A DNA stretch of 64,000 bases from Sipunculus nudus (Eukaryota > Annelida > Sipuncula > Golfingiida > Sipunculidae). The notes beneath the pieces were generated by a model that was given only the letters and a program-made list of their open reading frames with translations, did not search any database and was not told where the DNA came from. The DNA lies in contig CM049311.1 of assembly GCA_026874595.1 (NCBI GenBank), forward strand, positions 8,779,676-8,843,675, read 5' to 3'. Position numbers and translations under genes: made by a program. How positions within the stretch are numbered: the stretch's first letter is position 1; each line of letters opens with the position of its first letter. Shown here in pieces: positions 12,904 to 25,793 of this stretch.

Positions 12904-15900
12904 TTTTTTGGCTACAGTTGGTATGAAACAATATTTTAAGTAATGAATAATGTTAATCAGAATATGAAATGTACATAAATCAATTACTTTACAAAAGCTT
13001 GATCAATAATAGGTAATCAAAAAACATTTCTTAAATTAACTTTGAAAACAGAAAAACACATTTTCCATTAAGAAAAGTCTTCCTCTTCATTTGAAAGAAC
13101 CTGTTATCTGCAGGGAAGGGTCTGGCCCTTACATGTCATCCTGTCTTCATCTTTATAAAACGAGCGCCATCTATGAGCTATTTTCTGCACCAAATCCTTT
13201 ATGAAAAGCACTCTTTTTACAATATATGATTTATAAGTACCATTTTCATTATTTCAGTATCATAAACTGCACCATTGTGTCACTATAAATCAGCCAGTCA
13301 ATGTATTATCTCTAGACTATCAGTAGATACAAGTTCACAATCACCACGAAACCTCTTAAATCCAGATGAGCCACCAGTACTGTCTGAAATGACACCATGT
13401 GAACAAGCTGAGTTATGTCAACCTTCCAGGTAGCTGGCTGGTATATGGATGATAAATATACTTAATATCGCATCCTGTAGACTTTTATATCAGACCTGTC
13501 ATCAAGACAATGCACTTCGGGTTTATAGCATAATGGCTACAAAATGGCCAGTCTTATACATGAGGCTTTGTAGGCTGAGAGAGGGTGCCCGATCACAGGA
13601 TAAAGCTTTACTTGTACATTACAGAATAACATGACAAGCTGTCTGGGTATATCCCTTTGATGATAGCATTTTGAAAGTATTGATTTTTATAAAATGCACA
13701 CTTTTTTTTAGGTCTCCCATAAAATTTCCCATTTTTCCACCAAGTTTTTAAATAAGAAAAGCACATCTGCTTGTTCTGGGTTTCATTGTTATATTTTTTA
13801 TATTCTCTTATAAAAAGCATACTTCATTTATTTGATCTTTGGTGTAAGACCCAGAAGTTCATCCATTAAAAATAAAATGTTTCAATTTTTAGTGAATTAA
13901 ATCTTTGTATTTTGTAAATATAACACTCAAATCAAATACACTCAAGTATTCATTCAAACTTTACAAAATGGCCACTTTGCAAGAACATTTGGTATGTTAT
14001 AAAATCATGCTTGATAGGCCACATTGTTCAACAGAAAAAAAATTATTATATATATATGCTGAAAAATACTGCACTTGCACAAGTAAATGTTAACTAAATT
14101 TTATACAGCTTAATTAACAGGAGTGGACAGTTCCCAAGAAGTTGGTAAAAATAGCCCAGACAATCAGTAAATGATATATTACTGCAGGTTATGTAGAATT
14201 ATGACATTCATATATCAACTTGAAGTGTTTAAAAATCTCCTGTGGGTGTAACTGACATTACAACTGCACTCATTTGAGTGCATGCAGATGGTGCAGTTTT
14301 CCACAGTTTTCAAACACTTTGTAGGAAATCACCACATATACTGCAGAAATGAAAAAAAATATTGATTTAATAAGGATCAAAGAGACTTGTTTTGCACTAG
14401 ATATCAGACGTTTTTATGTATAGATCCAACTCATAATCTGACTGTGATTCTGCCTGCTTTGGGTGTCATGTATCACATGTCTTTGATGAGTGTTAATATC
14501 TACTATTGCTGGCGGGGCACTTATGGTTAAGGTTAAACAGGACATATACAAGATTTCTTTGATCAGTGTCCGTTGCAACTAGCTATTTCTGACAGATTGT
14601 CAGCTTGAAGGTGGATTTGCTAAACCAGACAACTTACGATTTGAAGTCATTTAAATAGTATGTAGGTAAACTTGTTCAGCTTCTGAATCCTGTGAAGGAC
14701 TGAGATTAGTTGCGTTATCTTTCAGGGAAAGTAATTTTCTTCATGAACAGATTATCAAATCAGTAAGTACTCTCAGTAATGTAAGATGTGTTTGTATTAC
14801 CTAATTTGGAAAAAAAATTGATATTTTTTTAGTACTAAGGCTGTTAATTAATTCTTCCTTCAACAGTACTTGTGGAAGTTTATTTATAGTGTTATAGGAG
14901 AGAACCCCTAAAGATGTAATATCCTTTTAAAAAAAACTAATTTCAGTGCATGTAGATGCTGCAATTTTCTGCATGTTTCAAAGATTTTTTTAGGAAATGA
15001 CAATATAGGTGGCGTGCTCAAGAAACAAAAATGATATTGAATAAATATGGATCAAAGAGACTTGTTTTGTAAGAGATCCAAGACATATTTTCCCTTTTAA
15101 ATCAAAGTCATTATTTGATTATGGTTCTGCCTGCTTTGTGTTCGCTTTCAGGCCAAGTAATTTTTGAATGGGCAGACTATCAAATCAGGCTGTATGTAAT
15201 GCAAGACACATTTGTGTAAAAACAATTGACTTTTTAGCACACAGATTGTCAATTTTATCTTCAACAGTACCTATGGACATTTATTTACAGTTTTATGGGA
15301 GCAAACGTGTGTTATGTCTCCCATTTTTGAAGGGAAGAGGGGTTGGGAGTTAGACATATACTGTTTGGCCTGTTGTCTCTGTACTTTTTTCCAAAAATTT
15401 AAAACACAAATTACTTCAACCAAGTCCTTGAACAGGTAGAAAAGTTTCATAGACCTTGACCTTCATCTTTAAGGTCATATTTTGCTGAAACTTAAAAAAA
15501 AATCTAGAGGGGAGACATCCATTTGATCTTAATATTGAAAAACAACCTCTCTCTAGTTTTATACCATTTACAGGCAGTCCAGCCGTATTGGAGATTCATT
15601 TGTTTTCATTCCACTTGCAGGGCAAACTTTGCTTCCAAGTTTTAAGAAAATCTGTTAAAATACCTGGTATCTAACAAATAGGTTACTAGATCAGTGCTGA
15701 AGAGACATAAATAACTTGTCTTCAACAAAAATTAGGAGAGCCTATATTGGACAGATGGTTGGCAAACATTTTTATTAGCTCAGACCACATTAATTATATA
15801 AGAAGTATTGGCTCTACTCAGCACAGTCAGTGATGTTAGAACTTTATCTGGGTCATAAACTGGGATATTTTCTCAGCACAATTTTCATTATCTGTATCAA

Positions 15901-15927
15901 TTGAATCTTTGTAGAATGTTTAATTTT
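12904..15927. repeat. AT-rich DNA with a diverged tandem duplication (about 14278-14915 and 14948-15330)
   Basis: GTGCATGCAGATG (14278), GGATCAAAGAGACTTGTTTTG (about 14373) and CTGCCTGCTTTG (14451) recur at about 14948, 15050 and 15128, and CAACAGTACTTGTGGA (about 14862) recurs at about 15264. The first copy is longer by roughly 270 bp between 14470 and 14710. No gene is recognised in this stretch. Confidence 0.5.
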
Positions 15928-17666
15928 CAACTATAGTTGTGGTCCATTGTCCGTCGTCCGTCCGTCTGTCCGTCCGTCCGTCCGTAGATGTGGCACGTTT
16001 TGAAACCGTAAGACCTAGGAATCCAAAATTCGGCATAATGTTAGATGTCCCCAAGATCTCTTACCAAGCCGAAAACTGGGTCTTTTCGACTTCGTTCCTT
16101 TGAGAAATGAAGGAAAAACCTCAATTTTTAATTAAAAACCTATTTTCACACTTCAGGACTGCCTAATATCAAAACCACTCATCTGTTTTTCCTCATATTT
16201 ACCATAAATATTCCTCTATATAGTTCCTATGTACATTCAAGAAATTATTTCTGTATTATATAATTTAAAAAAGTTATGGACCCAAACATAATGCATTTTG
16301 TAAAAAATCAGGAAAGATATTTGATCACTTAACACAAAACATGTTAAAGCTATGGACCTTTTTTCCAGTAATATAACTTTAATTAATCAAAATTAAATTG
16401 TATACCCAAAATTAGATGAAAATCTTTTAAATTTTTTAAAATATTAATAAAAATAAAAAATTGGTACCTTAAATTTTGCCCAACTTTGACCATGGCACGT
16501 TTTTTTCCTGTGAGTACTGTGGATTTAATATTCACAGCATGTTTTTATTAGCTTTTCAACTGTTAACACCAAAAAATTTGAAACCAGTTGATAAAAATCT
16601 AGTAGTTTTAACCAACAACATAACAATAAACAATAAATTAATAAATTTTTATTGGTTTTTAATAAAAAAATCAAAGAAAAATAGAAAAGGAATTTGTTAG
16701 TTTATAATAACAGGAGATTAACTTGCATTAACTGATGATATACAAATCTTGTATCGATGGATAGAATGTCACATATTCCAAAAACACCATGCAGTCACCT
16801 ATGGTATTTATCAGTTTAATTTTAATGATAAAGAAGTAAATCATATCATTCATTACTAATCATTAGGGATCATATGAAGGAAATTAATGTGATAGACAAA
16901 GATGCAGTTGATAATATTAATCTAGATTCCTACTGTGTCTAGTGTGTACATTGATGTGAAATTAGTCTAAATGATTTTATTACAGTTATTTTTTAATATA
17001 AATAAAAGCCATAAAACCAGGTACTTATGATCATTATTTAAATGTGTGAATTTTGTATATTCTGGATTCTCAACATCATTGTTTGGTGAAAACTGAATAA
17101 ACACCAGACATGGTGAGGATACTTTGTAATTGTATTTAAATACGAATATGATTATGTACTCCATTATAAAATTTCTTGCATAAAGAATGGGAATTCAGGT
17201 AAAAATGAAAGTATATGAATACCAGTGCAAATACTTTCAAAATGTATTCATGAATGCATTCATGAATATATTTTTTAATATTATTTTATTAATCATTTCA
17301 GTTATATTTCATTTTAAAAAATCATATGATTCTCTTATTATTTTTAATAAAAATTATATTTGGGACAATATTTGTAATTTTTTTTAATTAATAGTTAAAC
17401 CCTTATATTATATATTCTGCTTATAAGTTATATGGCCAAGTCAAAATCTGTGTGACAAAAGTACTCCATTTGTTAATGAAATAAATGAAATCAATCCTCT
17501 TCCCTGTCTCCAAAGGTACTATCAAAATCATACATAAGCTAAACAACAACAACTCATAATACAGCTTATATTTATTACCACACAAAACCAGCATGTGCCT
17601 CATTTCTAAATAATATTTTTTTATCATATATAACAGCTGAGCGTTGTGACCCATAGGTCCCTTGTT
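15928..17666 (+). mobile_element. H1-related element with one module and an altered left end
   Basis: The right end is standard (CAGCTGAGCG 17634-17643, CTTGTT ending 17666, again 23 nt). The left end is a different palindrome, CAACTATAGTTG (15928-15939), followed by a (CCGT)n tract to about 15985. It has one GACTGCCTAATATC module (16157) against two in the 10422 copy. About 115 bp near 17070-17185 are missing from the other copy; that piece includes CCAGACATGG followed by GTATTTAAATAC words. Confidence 0.6.
17244..17267. repeat. Second copy of the 24-bp perfect palindrome
   Basis: Identical to 12484-12507. Flanking bases also match (AAATG before, TAT after), so this is the homologous position in the related element. 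Confidence 0.85.
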
Positions 17667-20172
17667 TCATCCAGAACACACGTGGTAGGAACCTAACCAG
17701 AAATCCAGGGAAATGTTTATTCATTCATACCATATTTATTTCTTTATTAATTTAGTCTATTTTGTATGATGTGTGAATTTCTGTGCCTATATATAATTGT
17801 ATATCTCATAACAAAGTTGATTTTTATGCAAATTTATATACATCATAAAAAGAGGGAATATTATCCCCAGGATTGTGTGATTAATGGGATTTAACCACTA
17901 ATAAGCTGCTGGATCCAGAAATTTATTTAAATAACAGTAAATCCTTGTGGTGCTTCCACTCAAACTGCATGAATACCCACTTTTGCAGATGTCCCAAGGA
18001 ACATGTACCTTAAAATAATAGTTCAATTAGATAGATGAACTCGCATTAAAAATAATGTTTTCATTAAAACTTTAAATGTACAGAAGTTTTTCTTTTGATC
18101 CATCTGACCTAGCTTTTACAAGGGTTGTACTGTTCTGGTAATAGTTTTGATGTTGTTGTATATTTTTTAGGACTTGAGTGTGTAACAAGAACAGTATTAA
18201 ACAAAGGTTATCAGTTAATTGTGGTGACAAAGCCATGGTGGCAAAGGCAGGCTTGTGTTGATTCTTATGGAAACAAGTCTGTTTGTTTCAAGGGATATGA
18301 AAATCCAGGGATATAGTTTCATACACAATTAATGATACAGACAATTACTTACATTTACTTAGTATGGAATTTCCCTTGAGGGGCTGATATGACATAAAAT
18401 TGAGATAATACTAGTAGATTCATGTAGCCCTCTGATATTTCTTGATTAATAATTTAGATCCTGGATGAATAAAAGTAATCTGTGAACTAATGCCGTATCC
18501 GCCTGGCTGTGGGAGAAGCTTATTAGGTTTATCTAAGGCCAGCGACTTTTCTCAGTTTCTTGAAAAAGCCACCTAGCCAAGGTGACGGGTATTTAATTGA
18601 ATTTGCAAGTCGAGGGATTTCCAGACATCAGGTTTGTGCTCAGCCCATTAGTGAAAACTCCCAATATCTGTATTTTTTATCTTGATCAAAATGCTAATTT
18701 TGTAAAACTGTCATAAACAGCAATAAACCTGACACTGGTATCAACTAACTGTATTCACCGGCTTTTGTTTATGACTGCCTGGGAAACCTGCCCCCAAACT
18801 GTAAGAACTATTACCGAGAGGACAAACTTATTGTTTTCTTGCTGTAGTTTGACCCCCTAGAGCTTTGTGGAAGCACAGAGTGTTTTACTGCACAGTGATA
18901 GTAGAAATCCTGCCTCAAGGCCTGTTAGTAGGCTATCCATTGTTTTGATAGAGCTCTTTTTATGGCGCTAGTATGTGGAAGCACTGTCGTGATTTCTCAT
19001 CTGAAGGGAATAATTCCTCCTCTGTGAACATGAAGTGCTGATTCCAGCCTCACCGGAGCCTCTCTCTCAACAAAATATGCTAATTTGACCTGCCCTGCCT
19101 GAGCCGTGGTGCTTGTATTAGTCTTTCATGGTTATTGGTGAACTTTCATCATTTTAGCCTGGCAGGTAATGATGACCCTCCCCATTAATGAAACTTAAAT
19201 CTGCAAGTAAAATGGATTTTCACCAAATAAATGTGCATTACGGAATGGTATCAATCACAGGTCTGTTGTGCTCCTGGGAAAACAATAAACGAAAAGAAGA
19301 GAAATAAAATTATATTCTGTACATGAGAGGTTTACTGTGATGCATATAGATGGTCTATACAGTGAACTGACTTGAATACAACACCTGGATAAAGGTTGAA
19401 TGAATATGTAAGGGGTTCAGCCAAAATCACAGTTCAAAGCAGGATAAATAAATTTTAATATCTAGTTAAAATAATACTATCTGGGTTAATAGTACTTTGT
19501 ATATATTGATCATCAAACTCTAATGTCCCTGCATTTGTGAATGCAGTATAAATTAAATTAATTTTGCAGAGTAGAGAATTGATATGATTTTTTACTCTAC
19601 CGGCCATTGAACCAAGCTGCAACAGAAAATAGAACCTCATTTGATGAAGGTTTACATTTAATCTGCAAGCCATAGACATGTGGTCGTAGCAATATGCTTA
19701 TTAGTGCTTATTAGTATACAGGTGGACACCCTATAGTAATCAGATATTCAGTCATTCTGTCTATTTGTTTGTCCATCATGCAATTTCACTTGCATTATTT
19801 CAAGAACCATTCAAGAAAATGCCATGAAAGGTTTATCAGATATTGTCACCCAACAAAATTGAGACCTGTTAGATATACAGTATGGCTGCCAGGTGGCAAT
19901 CATTTTATTTCTTTCATGTGCATTATCTCAAGAACTGTTAAGTGATTGCCATGAAATAAGTCTTTCTTTTATTGCATATCCTCTTTTCTTGATTTTGTTT
20001 TTAATCTTTTCTTAATGTTTTCTTTTTTCAGCATAATCAGCATTATGCATTTGAGTCATCATAAAAGAGCTTAATTTCTTCAGACTTATAATGAAAAAAC
20101 TGATACACTTGTTAAATTACTAAATTGATTATTTTTCTAGGAATCTTTACAAATTTATTATTTGAAAACAGT
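17667..20172. other. Non-repetitive DNA, no gene seen; 18480-19260 less AT-rich
   Basis: No repeat shared with the rest of the window. The part at about 18480-19260 is richer in G and C and holds several TAAT-core words, for example CCATTAATGAAAC near 19183. It could be cis-regulatory, but only conservation across species would show it. Confidence 0.3.
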
Positions 20173-20967
20173 TACAGTAGAGAGCCATTTTTCCGAAAGC
20201 ATTGGGGGACAAGCTTTTTGTTCTTAAAATCAAACATTTGGAAATGCGGACAAGGGTCTACCGGCAAGTAAGAACGACAGTCAATGATTAACTTATTGCC
20301 ATTTTACCCAAGGAACATGGTGTTTCTTATCGATATTCGTAATTGACGCATGGACATATAAAAGATGTTGGATTATTGCTTGGCATCATTGGCAAAGATC
20401 AGTCTAACCTGCTTTAAGGATACATGCATGCTCTTTTTTCATCAAATTCACTAAAGGGAAAGGTCAAATGACATGGCCAAGGAACACGTCGTTTCTTAAC
20501 GATCTACGTAATTGAAGACTGGGACATTTAAAAGCTGCTCGAGCACAAATGTTTAATGAATTATACCTCACCAATGCTCATGCGATTAAACTGCTCAGTT
20601 ATTTGGCATGGCATCCTGTCCCAAGCTGACGAACTATGCTTGCTTGTGTACAAAGGAGATGTGGTTGATATCACACAAGTGCTCTTGGATAAACTGCTCA
20701 GTACAGGGGGCCGAGCGTTGCGGGGCTAATTGTAGTTTTCACACCTTTGCCCCAGCGACAACATTGGCCCAGAATTAATTAATTAGGGTCACCGGGCCTA
20801 ACACATGACTGCAGGCCTTGTGACTCGTAATTACAATACTCATTTTAGGTTTTGACATACTTGAAATATATTCCGGAAATACAAATTAAATTTTGGTTCC
20901 CCATTTTAATTTACGGAAAAAGGAATTTTCGGAAATTCGGCATTCAGAAATACGGGGCTCTACTGTA
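20173..20967. mobile_element. Pogo/Tc1-mariner-like non-autonomous element, 795 bp
   Basis: It starts TACAGTAGAG (20173) and ends CTCTACTGTA (20967): CAGTAGAG inverted ends flanked by TA, with a TTCCGAAAGC-like continuation on the left and GGAAATTCGGCATTC on the right. These features fit pogo-type elements. Inside, a segment beginning CCAAGGAAC recurs about 170 bp apart (about 20308 and 20478). No transposase frame is left. Outside the TA, TTTGAAAACAGT precedes and TTTGAAAACCAGT follows the element. Confidence 0.65.
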
Positions 20968-21089
20968 TTTGAAAACCAGTGTTTTGTTAAAGTATGTACT
21001 TGTTGTATGCCTCTCATAGATTTGGAACTGGAGTTCAGCAAAATGAAGCTGTAGTATTGTTATGAATTAAGAGATGGCATGTATTGTTT
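20968..21089. other. Short unique spacer
   Basis: AT-rich, no feature seen beyond the flank duplication noted for the neighbouring element. Confidence 0.3.
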
Positions 21090-21410
21090 ATTAAGAAATA
21101 TTTCAAGGAATATTTTACATTTCATATTTAACAAATACAAGCTTGGTTTGTCAGAATGTCAGATTGAACAATTAATGACTTCTTATAATTGATGACATAG
21201 ACAACCAGTTATCCGGTCACACACATATAGGCTTCTCTCTCAAATGCTACAGGGGCCTCGGCAGAGAGTGGCCAGACCTATTGCTGTTGAATAAAGATTA
21301 ACTTCTATCATCATACTGGTCGTGAACGTTGTCAGCAATGTGCACCAGTAACTGCTTGTGGTACAGATTGGGACCTTCCCATCCCCACCCTTGTATCAAT
21401 ATATTCTGTT
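21090..21410. repeat. Dispersed repeat copy A (pair with 31500-32260)
   Basis: It shares GGAATATTT-ACATTTCATATTT, ATAATTGATGACA, GTCACACACATATAGGCTTC, then AGACCT-TTGCT-TTGAATAAAGA and CTTCTATCATCA with the second locus. The AATAAAG followed by a C-rich end (CCCATCCCCACCC) resembles the end of an LTR, but no partner LTR or coding part is visible, so the class stays open. Confidence 0.5.
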
Positions 21411-23421
21411 CTTTAGAACATGTTTCATCTGATCTTTCTTCGATCTTTCTTTCTGAATTTTTAAAAATTACTTTTTAGGAAACTTTTGAATTCCAGGAAG
21501 TATCACAATGCAGAAGACAAGGCCAGGCCAGTGTCAGTGTCATGATGAATATAAAACATGCAGTCACAGTATTAATGAAGAAGTCCTGAAGCATCAAACC
21601 ACCATATCTGAAAGACTTATTTTACCCCCCACTGAACTAGCAGTCACAGTTTCTGAAAGGGCTTTGTGGGTCGACAGAAATACTCAAGCAGATGGGTATT
21701 AGAGACCTGAAACATGCATGCTTATGTTGCTTTCCAGCACAGATACAGTAACATACTACCGGAACAAATAGTCAGACTGCTAACCATTGTGCCCTGGAGT
21801 ACTCAGAATTACCCAGTGTTTAGTGTTACAGAATAACCAGACTGAAGAGAAAGGTACAGTGTCTTAGTTGACGTTTTCAGTGTCATAGAATAAGGTGATT
21901 GTGCCAGCACTTCGCTCAAGTTCTAAAGTGACATTCCTGCAGTGATTCTTGTTTCCCTTTGAGACTCCCATGTACCAGGGATGTGCTAAAAATCATTTGA
22001 AAGCAAGTGAAGTACTGTACCAAGAGTTTTAAAGTGTACCTGAAAAAGAAAAAAAATAAGTATATCCATGTTCAAAGAAATCCCACTTGTTGAAAGTTGA
22101 TACATGTTCAGGATCTTTTTGTGGCTTATTTACTTCAAATGAAAAATTTTACCCCAAAAATGATATGAAATCTGTGTTATAAATTATACTAACCAAGCAA
22201 TTTAGTTGTCTTTGAAAGTATATCAGATTTTGTATGAAAAAAATTCTGAAAAAAAAACGTTTTCAGTAACTATTCAATGGTCAAAAAAATCTGAGACAGA
22301 TTCTAGTATGATTGATAGAAAGCCAAGAGAGTCTCAGAATTAGAAACAATCAGGGGATTCTGTGAACTGAAAACAACCAAGAGTTTCATTATTAATCAGA
22401 GAGTGAGATTCAATATTTTAGGAGTACTATCAATGAATGATTCTTGAGTATTTGCCATGCCATTGGAGATGGAAAATAGTGTTTTGAAAAAAGTTAGTCT
22501 TTTGAGTTGTGGAGATTGAACCTTGTATTATGGACCAGTAATGGCCATTCATTAGAACAAACAGCCACCCTCCTGGTCCACTGATCTTGATGACTGACAG
22601 CTTGTGAGGACAGCAAGTTCAGATCAATGCTGTCATGTCTGTGACCCAGTTTTTGCAGATTACCATTCTTTGCTTTACCTGTCAATACTAAGGTATGTCC
22701 ATGAATGCCCTTCCAGTCTGTCTGTTGTAATATAACTTGAAAGCTATTCTAGGCACAATGGGACCGTACAATATAGCAGTGTTGCAACCATTTTTACCTT
22801 TATTATCAAATTGTGATGATAATTAATATGGGTGACTATTGTTCACAACTCCATTACTGTCCACCATCATCATTAGCTGGTTCTTTTGAAGTTTTATTTT
22901 AAGCTAATGTTAATGGCACTGAAGCTCCAGTTAATAATCATTACCGGAACATTTGAATACCCTAGCTCTCATTAAAGACATCATGGCTTGTGGCTAAATT
23001 AGGCCTGTTAAAAGGATGTGTCCTGATGTTTTCCTGGTGTCACTCTGATGTATTGCAGCGTCAGCCCTATGTGTTCTGGTGTCACTATGAGGATGTATAA
23101 CAGGGAACCAGAAATTGGTATGAGTTTGACCACATGCTTTGGGTCAGCTTCAAGGCCACATCAGGCACAACTTTTGGGGACATTCAGAAACTGGCAAAGA
23201 TTAAGATAATATCATGTAACACTGGACCACATCTTTTTGACATCTTGGTTATATCAGGATGACATGTGTGTACTCCTGACGGCAATCGATGTCAGAACTA
23301 TTTATCTTAATGCAGGCCCGCCCTATCACTTTTTTTTAGAGTCACTCTCTTTTTTGAGGATTCACTTAAAAATGATGCTAATTACTCTCTTTTCACTCTT
23401 TTTTTCCAGGAACACACTTTT
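21411..23421. other. AT-rich DNA, no gene seen
   Basis: The longest open frame is a 64-codon one at 21508-21702 with no recognisable domain. Around 22820-22990 there are several homeodomain-type TAAT words (TAATTAATATG, GTTAATAATCATTACC). Nothing firmer can be said. Confidence 0.35.
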
Positions 23422-24560
23422 TTTAGCTCAGCTGACTTTCAGTCATGCTGGGCTATAGCGATGGGTCTTTGTCCGTTGTCCTTCCATCCGGCCGTCCAGC
23501 CGTCCAGCCGGCCATCCAGCTGGCCATCCGTCCGTTAGCAGGGCACAAATCGTAACCGTAGGGGATAGGGCGATGAACCCTATGCAGTCTTAGAGGTTCT
23601 AAACAGATTTCCTTGCAAACCTGAAATTAGGTCACTGCGACCTATATTCTCGAAGTTATGGGGCATGTTTGCACCCCTCAGAAATAATTCTTTTAGCCAA
23701 AATTTTCATTCCAAACCTTCCATCTTTCACATACAGCTCACCTACCAACAGGGGAAGAACCATAATTTTTTTGAGGTCACAAGGTCAAAGGTCAAGGTCA
23801 CAGCACCATCTTCTTTGAAAAGCCTGTGGATGCATTTTAAGCCAAACCTTTCATCCCAACTCTTGATCTTTCACATATAGCTCACCTACTAAGTGGGAAA
23901 AGAATCCTATAGATGTTGAGGTCACAAGGTCAAAGGTCAGGGTCACAGGATCCACTTCTTTGAAAAGGTTGTGGACACATTTCAAGCTAGACCTTTCATT
24001 CCAAACCTTTCAGCACTGATATCGCTTCTCTGCCAACAGGGGAAAAGACTTGCTGATTTTGAGGTCAAAGGTCAAGTTCACAGCCCCCTCTTCTTGCGTG
24101 GAGTCATTTTCAGGCAAACTTTTCAATCTATACCTTTCATCTGTCATATATGGCTTACCTACCAATAGGGGAAGAAGCCTATTGATGTTGAGTTCAAAAG
24201 GTCAAAGGTCAAGGTCACAATATTGTTCTTAATGGTTGTGAACATATTTTAAGTGAAACTGTTCAACCCAAACCTTCAGTCTTTCACATATGCCACATCT
24301 ATGCATCACTGAATGTGATTCAAACTTCATATTTATGGGTCTTTTTGCATGAAGAAATAACTAATTGATTTTGAGGTCAGCTGGTCAGGAGGTTAAAGGT
24401 TGCAGGTCTAAGTTATTCACTCATTGGTTGCCAAGTAATTACACCCGGCCAGATGTAAGTGGTTAGTAGTTACCCATCATTTAGAAAGAATCCAGTTTAT
24501 ATGTGGGCAAAAGGCCAAGGTCATAGGTCAGGGATGTTCACAATAACTTATTTTGTAGAC
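23422..24560 (+). mobile_element. H1 element with four DR1-bearing modules, right end not found
   Basis: Left end TTTAGCTCAGCTGAC (23422-23436), then a TCCGGCC/GTCCAGCC-rich tract to about 23535, then GCAGGGCACAAATCG. AGGTCACTGCGACCT near 23624 is a one-mismatch IR3. The modules carry AGGTCAAAGGTCA at 23782, 23927, 24062 and 24199 (spacing 145, 135, 137). Module text (TTTCACATA-AGCTCACCTACCAA...GTGGATGCATTTTAAGCC) closely matches the modules of H3 at 38340-40600. The right end is decayed; the limit near 24560 is approximate. Confidence 0.65.
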
Positions 24561-25290
24561 CATCTCTATTTTTCTTGAACATATAACCATTGGTTATGGT
24601 ACATCTCACTGTGTGGCTGTAATTGTGAGTGATGCTGGTGACATATGACTCACTTTTGTATCAGCCTGTTAAGTGATAAGGCTGAGTGATAAATACCTCG
24701 TTACTGCATAAAAAAAAAAACACTGTTGCCGGAATGCTTCAGCCAGGCATTAAGACTGTGAGAGTATGGTATTAAGGTTTAGCTACTGATTTATAAGATG
24801 ATGGGAATACTTTGCAGTTTATTTTATGGAATCATAGCAATAAACTTTAGTTTCCTAGATATCTGAATATTTTTATATAAATCACCAGATATAAAAGCAA
24901 ATGTTTGTTCTCATAATATGTGGATGTGTACCTGGATTTTGGATGGCTTTTTTTTATTACAAGACCTTTAGTCATGCTTTCTGCATTTCTTTTCTTTCAG
25001 GTTTTGCAGTTTACCTACCCTGCTGATCCCATTGAAAAGCAGAGTGATAATAAAAAATATTGGACTTACACTTTTTACATTTGCAAATCTATATATCTAA
25101 TATGAGGGCCTGAAAATGCCTTTTGAATTGTTTTGGACATTCATTACTGTAACATCCTTTGGAGACTTTGCTACAAGTTTGGTCTCTCATTGGAGGATGT
25201 GTGATATCAAATGTCAGACATGTCAGAAATCCATTATGTCTGCCAGTTAGCCACCTTAGAAATCCTTTTGTCAGTGCAGTTTCAGTGATT
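24561..25290. other. Unique AT-rich DNA, no gene seen
   Basis: No recognised repeat or coding signal; separates two H1 elements. Confidence 0.4.
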
Positions 25291-25793
25291 TTTAGCTCAG
25301 CTGACTTTTAGTCATGCTGTGCTATAGCTATGGGTCTTTGTCCGTCGTCCTTCCGTCTGTCCATCCGGCCAGCCATCCGGCCGTTAGCAGGGCACAAATT
25401 GTAACTGTAAGGGCTAGATACATGAACCCTATGCAGTCTTAGAGGTTTTAAAAAGATCTCCTTGCAAATCTGAAATAAGGTCACTGTGACCTATATTCTC
25501 TGAGTTACGGGGTGTGTTTGCACCTCCCAGAATTAATTCTTATAGCCAAAATAATCATCCCAAACCTAACATGTCAATAGGGGAACAAAACTTTTGATAT
25601 TTAGGTCTTAGGGTCAAAGGTCATTGTCACAGGACCAGCTTCTTGAAAAAAGTTGTGGATGCATTTCAAGTCAGACTTTTCATCCCAAACCTTCCATCTA
25701 CCAAGTATGGTCAGATACCATATGGTATACCATCAGGCTTTAAATACAGGTCATGCTTGTCAGCTGAGCGTCATGATCCATGGGTCACTTGTT
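25291..25793 (+). mobile_element. Compact complete H1 element, 503 bp
   Basis: Left end TTTAGCTCAGCTGAC at 25291-25305; right partner GTCAGCTGAGCG ends at 25770; palindrome-like GATCCATGGGTC; CTTGTT ends at 25793, 23 nt after the inverted repeat. TCCGTCGTCCTTCCGTCTG-type tract near 25340. It has a single module with the perfect IR3 AGGTCACTGTGACCT (25478-25492) and a near-DR1 GGGTCAAAGGTCA. This copy best defines the minimal family. Confidence 0.75.
25478..25492. promoter_or_regulatory. Perfect IR3 palindrome (estrogen-response-element type) inside H1
   Basis: AGGTCACTGTGACCT; the other strand reads AGGTCACAGTGACCT, the core of the vitellogenin A2 element used as the standard ERE. The sequence match is exact; binding in this organism is not shown. 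Confidence 0.5.
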
